Below, one piece after another: positions 22,671 through 28,944 of a stretch of 31,118 nucleotides of DNA. Numbering within the stretch: the stretch's first letter is position 1; each line of letters begins with the position of its first letter. Source of the stretch: a virus. The stretch covers positions 1 through 31,118 of IMG/VR virus record IMGVR_UViG_3300027861_000132; one strand, 5' to 3'. The notes beneath the pieces were generated by a model that ran no database searches, was not told the DNA's origin, and saw nothing but the letters and a program-made list of their open reading frames with translations. The position numbers and the translations under genes were made by a program.

Positions 22671-23333
22671 TTAAGATTCAAGACAAGCGCTCATAACACA
22701 TGATAAAGATTCATCTCTTAACATAATCTCTTTTATGGCCTCAGCATAAAATCTAATTTCAGCTTGAGCGTTATCATCAAGCCTAAGCCTTAAGAAGTGT
22801 ATAATAGCATGAAGAGAGGCTGACCAGTAGCACTCTGTGAACTGTGAGAGTGGCAATATCATTCTAGCTTGTTCACGCGCTACGCCGCGATTTAATAACT
22901 CTCTATATGTAGCATAGCTATACTCACATGCTGATAAATATAAATCACTTAATCCATCTTGGTTATCTAGTGGGCCGCCACTTCCTTGTTTTATATTCTT
23001 TATTGAGCGGCGCCATTTATCAGGGCAATAAACAGTATTATCCGCTTTAACATAACGATAACTAATTTCATTCCATGAGCAGCCTACCTGGTGCTTTTGC
23101 CATTGTCTAATGACAAAGATAGGCGCTTTAATGTGAAAAGTAAAAAACACATGCCTAAAAGGTGAAGTGTGTTTATTATCCCACAGATACTTGATAAGCT
23201 TTTTATCTTTGTCATTAACAGGCCCATCGATACGTTTACCAAATGATACACGCGCAGTGTTTACAATACGCGTGGCATCTCCCATGCTGTCTATTAACTC
23301 TATAAAACCAAAGTCACTAATTTTTTTTATCAT
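22671..23333 (-). CDS. thyX: Flavin-dependent thymidylate synthase ThyX
   Basis: A 220-residue enzyme that methylates dUMP to dTMP with FAD and methylene-tetrahydrofolate. The signature is at about 76-94, RQWQKHQVGCSWNEISYRY, where the usual RHR is replaced by KHQ while Ser-x-Asn-Glu-x-Ser-x-Arg is kept. Further support: SPFRHVFFTFHIKAPIFV (substrate and flavin region), REQARMILPLSQFTECYWSASLHAIIHFLRLR and an EI...A..I terminal helix. The length is normal. It is first in the leftward operon with sigma and dCMP deaminase, so it receives dUMP from the deaminase. It is divergent from the ribbon-helix-helix gene. Confidence 0.9.
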   Translation of the reverse strand: MIKKISDFGFIELIDSMGDATRIVNTARVSFGKRIDGPVNDKDKKLIKYLWDNKHTSPFRHVFFTFHIKAPIFVIRQWQKHQVGCSWNEISYRYVKADNTVYCPDKWRRSIKNIKQGSGGPLDNQDGLSDLYLSACEYSYATYRELLNRGVAREQARMILPLSQFTECYWSASLHAIIHFLRLRLDDNAQAEIRFYAEAIKEIMLRDESLSCVMSACLES

Positions 23334-23387
23334 CTTATCACTTGCTTTAAATTAAAATAATTGATAGTTATGGATTGAGGTGTACTT
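23334..23387. promoter_or_regulatory. Divergent promoter region between thyX and RHH gene
   Basis: A 54-base AT-rich gap must hold start signals for both directions unless they lie inside genes. On the right strand, TTGCTT and TAGTTA are 17 bases apart, which is a weak match to sigma-70 boxes. GAGGTG precedes the ATG at 23388. No convincing promoter for thyX was identified. Autoregulation by the ribbon-helix-helix product is plausible. Confidence 0.3.
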
Positions 23388-23696
23388 ATGAATAAGAATA
23401 AAACGCAAGTTACAGTATCTTTATTAAATGATCAATTAGCTTTCATCGATAATTTAGCTAATCAGCAAGCAGTAAGCAGAGGGCACGCAGTTAGGCAAAT
23501 CATTAAAGAGATGATGAATGATGATTTATCTAGTTCATTCAATGCTTCGGGCTCTACAGTAAGAGCGCCAACGGCACATGAGCAAGTATTAAGAAATGTA
23601 AACTATCTACAGAGTGAGTGCTTTAAATTACTTTCAGTGATTAAAGGTTTAGAGTCAAGAGTAAATCACATAGAGGAATCAATTAATGTTAAATAA
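23388..23696 (+). CDS. Ribbon-helix-helix (CopG-like) DNA-binding protein
   Basis: A 102-residue protein. Residues about 6-45 are a ribbon-helix-helix domain: the strand TQVTVSLLNDQ, then LAFIDNLANQQAVSRGHAVRQIIKEMM with the S-R-x-x-A-V-R-x-x-I pattern. A Ser-rich linker follows, then a coiled coil (NYLQSECFKLLSVIKGLESRVNHIEESI). It should dimerise and bind promoter DNA. It precedes ssb and overlaps it by 11 bases, so it may autoregulate the ssb-terminase operon or the divergent thyX operon. Confidence 0.7.
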   Translation: MNKNKTQVTVSLLNDQLAFIDNLANQQAVSRGHAVRQIIKEMMNDDLSSSFNASGSTVRAPTAHEQVLRNVNYLQSECFKLLSVIKGLESRVNHIEESINVK

Positions 23697-24090
23697 AATA
23701 ATGATAATCGGCAATGTAGGGCAAGCCCCTGAGCAAGTGGCGGGCTATAGTAAGATCGTCAATTTTAGCGTTGCTACTAATGAATACATTAAGGATAAAG
23801 AAACCGGCGAGTTTAAAGAGCGCACTGAGTGGCATAAGGTTAAATGCTTCGGCTATGTATCAGAAAAAGCGCTAAAGTTAAACAAGGGCAATAAAGTATA
23901 TATTGAAGGTAGGTTCAGAAGTGATTCTTATGAAAAAGATGGCATTAAAAGAAAGTCATTTTATATCTTATGCGATAAGATATCTATACTAGATAAGCAG
24001 TCAAGTAATAATCAAAGCGCATGGTCTAACGCTGCCAAGCCTGAGACTCCTTTAAGTGATACTGAAAAAGGGTTTATACCGTGGGAATAG
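23686..24090 (+). CDS. ssb: Single-stranded DNA-binding protein
   Basis: A 134-residue protein with the OB fold of SSB: MLNKIMIIGNVGQAPE, VNFSVATNEYIKDKETGEF, TEWHKVKCFGYVSEKA, YIEGRFRSDSYEKDGIKRKSFYILCDKISIL. A flexible tail follows and ends GFIPWE, in the place of the DDIPF tip that bacterial SSBs use to bind partners. It coats single strands at phage forks, and the acidic partners (RecT-like, DnaC-like) are elsewhere in the window. It overlaps the small terminase gene by ten bases. Confidence 0.9.
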   Translation: MLNKIMIIGNVGQAPEQVAGYSKIVNFSVATNEYIKDKETGEFKERTEWHKVKCFGYVSEKALKLNKGNKVYIEGRFRSDSYEKDGIKRKSFYILCDKISILDKQSSNNQSAWSNAAKPETPLSDTEKGFIPWE

Positions 24091-24548
24091 ATAACAAGTC
24101 ATTAGAGGATTTAGCTAGAAGAGAAGCTAGTAATAGCATTATTCCTGTAAATTCCAGTACAACGCGCGCGCGCAAAACAAGGTATAATAAAGAAATAGAG
24201 GCGGCTATATGTGAGGGCTTAGAGAAGGGTGTATCTATTTTAGCAATATGTGGCGCAGTTAAAATAGACGAAAAAACATTTTATAACTGGAAAGAAAAAT
24301 ACCCAGAGTTTAAAAATGCTGTAGATGGCGTAAGGCCGAAGCTAGAGTATAAATGGTTAGATGTTATAGAGGCGGCCGCGGCTAGTGGTGACTGGAAAGC
24401 CGCCGCATGGTTTTTGCAAAAGAGGTTCCCAGATGCGTATGGTGAGCGTAAAGAAGTGGATGTAAATGTAAATAAAACGGATGGCACTGAGGAAGTTCTA
24501 TCACTTGTTAAGCAAGTGCAAGAGAGATTAAAAAAGCCTAACTCATAG
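24081..24548 (+). CDS. terS: Terminase small subunit
   Basis: A 155-residue protein starting at GTG (AAGGG eight bases upstream). Residues about 33-90 contain a helix-turn-helix of terminase small subunit type (IEAAICEGLEKGVSILAICGAVKIDEKTFYNWKEKYPEF). The pattern AAAWFLQKRFPDAYGERKEVDVN after it is characteristic of the family. It recognises the packaging site and regulates the large subunit. It overlaps ssb. The large subunit gene follows after one nuclease-like gene, an unusual separation. It ends in a hairpin region at 24533-24559. Confidence 0.85.
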   Translation: MGIDNKSLEDLARREASNSIIPVNSSTTRARKTRYNKEIEAAICEGLEKGVSILAICGAVKIDEKTFYNWKEKYPEFKNAVDGVRPKLEYKWLDVIEAAAASGDWKAAAWFLQKRFPDAYGERKEVDVNVNKTDGTEEVLSLVKQVQERLKKPNS

Positions 24549-24559
24549 AGCTAGGCTTT
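24533..24559. terminator. Hairpin at the end of terS
   Basis: AAAGCCTAACTC (24533-24544) pairs with GAGCTAGGCTTT (24548-24559) in 11 of 12 positions around a 3-base loop, overlapping the terS stop codon. On the + strand only TTTC follows, while on the - strand the stem is followed by a run of T, so it would terminate leftward transcription better. Partial termination could lower expression of the downstream gene. Confidence 0.45.
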
Positions 24560-24596
24560 CACACACACTAAAAACTAGTCAGAAGCTAGTAGAAAG

Positions 24597-25619
24597 ATGA
24601 TTGTATATATCATGAATAAAGAATTAAGTAAAAGAGATTTAGCCGCTAGAATTTTAAATACTAATATCCATAATCACTGCATGTTTTTATTTGCATCTAT
24701 GATTAAGCGCTGTGCTTTGGGTAATTATTATGAGCAACGCCATCCATTTAGTTTTAGAGAAGCTAACATAAACGAACTTAATGTATGTGATGGTTTATTT
24801 TATGATGACTATGGCCAGTCATTAGTAGTAGAAGTAAAAACAAGGATTATTAAAGACAGTCACATAAATGTAATTGATTCAATAAAGACAGCTATTACAA
24901 TGGAGCTCAAAGAAGAGCTATTTAATAATTATTTTATTGTGCCAGTGTTCATGTATACAGCTAGCGATCGTGATCTATGGGATTTTAGAGAAGCTAAAAT
25001 TATGATGCATTTTGGTAATCAAAATCATAATGTCTGGACTAAAGCATATAAAATAAAAGAATGGTATGAGTGTATAAAGTTAAGTACTAATATTGCTGAG
25101 TTATTTGATTACATGATATCTATAGATAATAATCAATTAGAGTTACCTGTAATTACTTTGGATGACCAGGCAAAGAGTGAGCCTCCCAAAATCTCACGTT
25201 ATTTTAAGACTCGATATTTTTATATCAGGTATAATGAACATATTTTTAATGGCATAAATCACATTAAGGATATTATGATAGGGTCTAAGCTATACCCGCT
25301 TTCTTTTAATAATACTGAAGTAAGAAAGTCATTAGCTAGATTACTATATGCTGAGCATATTAATATAGTAGTTAAATATAGAGATGATATGATTAACATA
25401 GAAATAAGTGCAGTAGTATTCTATAAGCACCCAAGCGGCGCAAATCATAAAAGATTTACGCCTGAGTATGCGCATATGATAGACCAATCTGAGTTGATTA
25501 TTATCATTAACAATCCAAGTATTAACGATTTAAGGAATAAGCAAGACCTGCATATATATAATGAGTATATGGATACCTTAGGCTTAGATGGGTTAGAAGT
25601 AGGCAGCGTAAGTGGTTAA
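24597..25619 (+). CDS. PD-(D/E)XK nuclease-like protein between terminase subunits
   Basis: A 340-residue protein of unknown family. Residues about 60-83 show the sequence ELNVCDGLF, a gap, then SLVVEVKTR: Asp65, followed 14 residues later by Glu79-x-Lys81, the usual core of PD-(D/E)XK nucleases (strand-turn-strand). The rest is helix-rich N-terminal (1-50) and mixed, with no membrane segments. It lies between terS and terL and overlaps terL by eight bases, so it is coupled to packaging. Possible roles are a DNA-cutting accessory to packaging, a recombination or host-DNA-degrading nuclease, or a homing-type insert. The catalytic core is suggested by motif only. The ATG at 24597 lacks a strong Shine-Dalgarno. 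Confidence 0.5.
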   Translation: MIVYIMNKELSKRDLAARILNTNIHNHCMFLFASMIKRCALGNYYEQRHPFSFREANINELNVCDGLFYDDYGQSLVVEVKTRIIKDSHINVIDSIKTAITMELKEELFNNYFIVPVFMYTASDRDLWDFREAKIMMHFGNQNHNVWTKAYKIKEWYECIKLSTNIAELFDYMISIDNNQLELPVITLDDQAKSEPPKISRYFKTRYFYIRYNEHIFNGINHIKDIMIGSKLYPLSFNNTEVRKSLARLLYAEHINIVVKYRDDMINIEISAVVFYKHPSGANHKRFTPEYAHMIDQSELIIIINNPSINDLRNKQDLHIYNEYMDTLGLDGLEVGSVSG

Positions 25620-26970
25620 GCTTAATGATTTACAGCTTTCTATTATTGAGGGTATATTAAGAGAGGATAAAGTTATAGCTGCGCGCTGTGGATGGGGTAG
25701 CGGCAAAACATCTGCTTTAGTATTCGCATTACTCACAGTTTCAAAGATAAGGCCGGGCATGTCTAGCTTAATAGTTACAGACACTACGCCGCGCTATAAC
25801 TCTGTACTTATGCCAGAAATAGAGAAGTGGCTAGCGCCGCTAGGGTGGGTATATAATCACACTAATAAAATATGGCGTGATACAAATACAGGCTCTAGCG
25901 TGTGGTGTAGATCTTACTATAGACCAGGCACCAGAGAAGCGACTCATAATCCTTTAGAAGGGCTTAACGTGACTAGCGGTGTAGTGTTTATTGATGAATG
26001 CCAGACACTTACTTCGGAAGTAGCCTACAAAGCATTAGGCCGCTTACGTAGTGGGCCTAGTCCTATAATGGTTTTAGTGGGCCTGCCGGTCATAGATGCG
26101 TGGTGGTGCAAGTTAGCCGAGCAAGCTAAATGCGTGCCGCTCCTTTATACATCTTATGTAAATGAGGATAACTTAAGTAAAGCGTGGTTCGATGCTACGC
26201 AATTACTGCCTGAAGATGAGCGTAACGCAATGGTGCTCAATAAGCCTAGGCCACCAAGTGGATTAGTTTATAATGACTTTGATTTGGAGCGCCATGTAAT
26301 TGATGATTTTAAGTATAGCCCCACCATGAGTGGGCGTATAGCTATAGACTGGGGCTTTAGAAAGCCGAGCGTTTTAATTATCGTATATGATGAGTTTAGA
26401 AAAGCATCTGTTATAGTTAATGAGATAAATCCTCATGAAGTTACTATAGAGGAATTAAGCGCAATGATATTGCAGATTGCATGGCCTAGGGCTTTACAAT
26501 CTAGCGCACCTGGCAAACGAATCTTTTTAGATACTGGCATAGCAGATAAAGCAGGGCGGGCGCGTAGTGATCAAACAGGATTAAGCGCATTCAGGCTAAT
26601 ACGTAAATCACCTAATGAGGGCGGCATAGGCTTGCCCTTGCGTAGTACTACAGATCCTGTGAGGACTGATATCTTAAACGGCGTTCAAAGATTAAAGAGG
26701 GCGTTTAATTCTAATAAGTATTTAATTACTCGTAAAGTATGGGAGCGCGGCGAACGTGCCACAGGTAATAGTATTAGAAAAGCATTACTTAGTTATGCAT
26801 GGGATACTAAAGAGCAGCCTAAAAAAGATGGCAGAGAGGATCCATTAGACGCTTTAAGATATGATTGTATGTTTCACCACTGGACAGATTCACATAGAAC
26901 ATACACGCCACGCGCTAAGCGTATGGATAGAAATATAAAAGTAGGCTCAGCTAAAAAAAGGAGCTTCTGA
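25612..26970 (+). CDS. terL: Terminase large subunit
   Basis: A 452-residue packaging motor and nuclease, starting at GTG. The N-terminal ATPase has Walker A at about 26-34 (CGWGSGKTS) and Walker B at about 123-130 (GVVFIDEC) with catalytic Glu129. The C-terminal RNase H-like nuclease has its acidic residues in RIAIDWGF (Asp246), RIFLDTGIADKAG (Asp307) and REDPLDALRY (Asp410/Asp413). This is the standard order. It cleaves concatemeric DNA and drives it into the prohead through the portal, encoded 0.6 kb downstream. Overlaps the nuclease-like gene by eight bases. Confidence 0.92.
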   Translation: MVKLNDLQLSIIEGILREDKVIAARCGWGSGKTSALVFALLTVSKIRPGMSSLIVTDTTPRYNSVLMPEIEKWLAPLGWVYNHTNKIWRDTNTGSSVWCRSYYRPGTREATHNPLEGLNVTSGVVFIDECQTLTSEVAYKALGRLRSGPSPIMVLVGLPVIDAWWCKLAEQAKCVPLLYTSYVNEDNLSKAWFDATQLLPEDERNAMVLNKPRPPSGLVYNDFDLERHVIDDFKYSPTMSGRIAIDWGFRKPSVLIIVYDEFRKASVIVNEINPHEVTIEELSAMILQIAWPRALQSSAPGKRIFLDTGIADKAGRARSDQTGLSAFRLIRKSPNEGGIGLPLRSTTDPVRTDILNGVQRLKRAFNSNKYLITRKVWERGERATGNSIRKALLSYAWDTKEQPKKDGREDPLDALRYDCMFHHWTDSHRTYTPRAKRMDRNIKVGSAKKRSF

Positions 26971-26973
26971 TTT

Positions 26974-27051
26974 ATGACTACAGACGCAGAGTTTATGGCA
27001 TATTGTTTTATTTTAGTAATACTCACAATCTATCTTTATAAACCTAAATAA
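26974..27051 (+). CDS. 25-residue single-pass membrane microprotein
   Basis: ATG at 26974 after GGAG (about ten bases upstream) opens a frame of 25 codons ending TAA at 27049-27051. It has a short acidic start (MTTDAEFMAYC), one hydrophobic membrane stretch (FILVILTIYLY) and the basic end KPK. It starts three bases after the terL stop. The stop, charge distribution and Shine-Dalgarno make it a plausible real gene, but such short frames can occur by chance. Function unknown; small membrane peptides of this size are often lysis or host-membrane modulators. Confidence 0.35.
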   Translation: MTTDAEFMAYCFILVILTIYLYKPK

Positions 27052-27302
27052 AATATCCGTACCATGATAATAATAAAGATTGGCAAGGCGCACAATTAAT
27101 GCTATCTATTTAATACTATCTATTAAGTATGGCCTTGTAATGTAAAATCAGAGTGTTGTGGTGATGCAATATTTTATAAAAACAAGTCATAACGTAGCCC
27201 TAAGATCTGATCATTTTAAAAAGCCTGCCAGCATTAATTAAAATGATCAGATCTTAGGGTTTATTATTGCTTGTAATTATCTATTATTATAGAGGGCGCA
27301 TC
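27052..27302 (+). promoter_or_regulatory. Intergenic region before the portal operon
   Basis: About 250 bases without a long frame. They contain a near-direct repeat (CTATCTATT at 27102-27110 and 27116-27124), short arms CAAGGC/GCCTTG (27084-27089, 27132-27137), and the large inverted repeat at 27198-27259. GAGGG precedes the ATG at 27303. A late promoter is expected here, possibly for one of the phage sigma factors, but no -35/-10 pair stood out. It could also hold terminator and packaging signals. Confidence 0.4.
27198..27259 (+). repeat. Perfect 22-bp inverted repeat with 18-base loop
   Basis: The left arm (27198-27219) begins CCCTAAGATCTGATCATT and the right arm (27238-27259) is its exact reverse complement, ending in GATCTTAGGG. 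The stem is 22 bp, the loop 18 bases. The right arm is followed by TTTATTATTG, so a rightward terminator is possible. Each arm carries AGATCT and TGATCA, hence two GATC sites. A regulator or terminase recognition site, or an RNase III processing site, are other readings. Confidence 0.8.
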
Positions 27303-27533
27303 ATGACTGAATCAAAAGCGAATACTATAACAGAGTTAGCGCGTACTATGCTTATAGACGCTCGAGCTAATTTTAATACTGTGGAATATGTAGCAAGCGT
27401 GGAATTGTTTTGTAACATAGTGAGTGAATTATTACCCAGTAGTGAGAGTAATAATTTACCCATAGATATTGACAAAGCTAAAAGTGATAGTAATAATGTA
27501 AAAGTAAAGAGGGTAAAAAATAACCCTTCTTAA
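27303..27533 (+). CDS. Small unknown protein preceding portal
   Basis: A 76-residue protein beginning MTESKANTITELARTMLIDA, helical and hydrophilic, with a Lys-rich end. The ATG at 27303 has GAGGG six bases upstream; an upstream in-frame start at 27267 has no such signal. It is first in the portal operon and its stop codon lies in a hairpin that covers the portal ribosome binding site. It could be a packaging or capsid accessory; no family recognised. It may also act mainly as a translated leader. Confidence 0.5.
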   Translation: MTESKANTITELARTMLIDARANFNTVEYVASVELFCNIVSELLPSSESNNLPIDIDKAKSDSNNVKVKRVKNNPS

Positions 27534-27540
27534 TAGGGTT
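27522..27540 (+). promoter_or_regulatory. Hairpin covering the portal ribosome binding site
   Basis: AACCCT (27522-27527) pairs with AGGGTT (27535-27540), burying AGGG (27535-27538), the Shine-Dalgarno of the portal ATG at 27544. The stop codon of the upstream 76-residue gene (27531-27533) is in the loop. AGGGT at 27510-27514 can pair with the same ACCCT and free the site. Ribosomes arriving from the upstream gene would open the hairpin, so portal translation is probably coupled to it. Confidence 0.45.
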
Positions 27541-27543
27541 GCC

Positions 27544-28944
27544 ATGAATAAACCAAATACTAAGCACTTAAGAGCTAGATATCCAAATTTTAAAACGTAT
27601 GGAATCACAGGCACACAGCTAAGCGGCGGCAGTATAACAGGCTATGAAAATAATACTAAGCTTACTGGGCTATCATGGGTTAATGAAGCTGAAGAGATGT
27701 TACGCACCGATCCTGTAGTAAGGCGCTCGTGGCACATGTTAAGGCAAACCTTATTAAGTGCTACCTGGCGCTTTTCGCCTGGTATTGAAAATGATACTTT
27801 ATCAGAAGAGCTAGCGCGTTATGCTAATGAAGCGTGGGGCCTTAGTGGTTACTCTGGGCAAATGAGTTTATCTTGGGAGGATCAGCTTGCGTATTTATTT
27901 GAGTACGTTCCGTTAGGCTATAGGTACGCCGAGGAAGTTTATAGAGTGGGGCTAGATGCCGATGGTAAAACTAAAGTATGGCTAGATTATTATGCAGACA
28001 GAGAGCCTAGCGCTCATAGTGACTGGCTTAGTAGAGATGGCCAAAGATTAGATGGCGTACTACAGAACACAGTAGGCATAAATAAAACGCCGTTACCCAT
28101 ACCATCTAATAAAATACTATTGCTCACTCTAAATAAAACAGGGTCAAATTTTGAAGGCGTGGGCATGCTTAGGCCTGTGTGGTGGTGGTGGCGTACTAAG
28201 CAACGCGTATCTAATATGATGTGTGTAGGCTTAGATAGGTGGGCAATTCCTACACCTAAAGTAACCGTTGATAGAAGCGTAGCTGAATTACAGGGCCTTA
28301 ATGATTCTGATATTGACGCTATGATTAATGATGCAGAGGCTCAGGCGCAAGCTTTTTTAGCAGCTGAGCAATCTTATCTAGTAGAGAATGCCGCCGTTAA
28401 ATTTGATACGTATAGCACTACACCTTCTTTATACTCACAAGGCCCGCTAGATATAATTAAAGAATGCGATAATCAAATATCACAAGCTTTTTTAGCTCAG
28501 TTTGCTAACTTGGGAATTACAGATACTGGCTCGCGTTCAGTAGGTGAAATACATTTATCTATGTTTAGACGCGCCGCTATTAACTTATGTGATATTGTAG
28601 CTAGTAGAGTGAGTGGCATAGATAGAAGTGGCGCGGGCACAATCGGCAGATTAATTAAGTTTAATTATGGCGCAGTTGATCCAAGTAAATTACCGCGCTT
28701 AGTTCACACTGGATTAGATACAGATGACTTAGCCGAGTCTTTAGGAATGCTAGGGCCGTTAGTTCAATACGGGCTATTAACGCCAGATGATGAATTAGAG
28801 CGCGCAATACGTGAGAGATTAGGCGCAGGAGACTTGCCAGAGGACGCGCAGAGAAGCGCACTTGAAAGAACGGCAACGGCTAATAAGGGTGGTGGCGCTG
28901 CGCTACTCGCCGAGCATCTGATTAGGAGGCGCCGCAATGGCTAA
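27544..28944 (+). CDS. Portal protein, Mu gp29 / DUF935-like
   Basis: A 466-residue protein forming the dodecameric DNA channel at one head vertex. It has the pattern of the DUF935 family to which Mu gp29 belongs: EAEEMLRTDPVVRRSWHMLRQTLLSATWRFSPG near residues 48-80, FEYVPLGYRYAEEVYRVG near 117-134, and a conserved LLLTLNKTGSNFEGVGMLRPVWWWWRTKQ near 196-225. The C-terminus is charged and disordered-looking. Length fits the family (about 460-520). It overlaps the protease gene by eight bases, the usual head-gene order. Start chosen at the ATG behind AGGG. Confidence 0.85.
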   Translation: MNKPNTKHLRARYPNFKTYGITGTQLSGGSITGYENNTKLTGLSWVNEAEEMLRTDPVVRRSWHMLRQTLLSATWRFSPGIENDTLSEELARYANEAWGLSGYSGQMSLSWEDQLAYLFEYVPLGYRYAEEVYRVGLDADGKTKVWLDYYADREPSAHSDWLSRDGQRLDGVLQNTVGINKTPLPIPSNKILLLTLNKTGSNFEGVGMLRPVWWWWRTKQRVSNMMCVGLDRWAIPTPKVTVDRSVAELQGLNDSDIDAMINDAEAQAQAFLAAEQSYLVENAAVKFDTYSTTPSLYSQGPLDIIKECDNQISQAFLAQFANLGITDTGSRSVGEIHLSMFRRAAINLCDIVASRVSGIDRSGAGTIGRLIKFNYGAVDPSKLPRLVHTGLDTDDLAESLGMLGPLVQYGLLTPDDELERAIRERLGAGDLPEDAQRSALERTATANKGGGAALLAEHLIRRRRNG

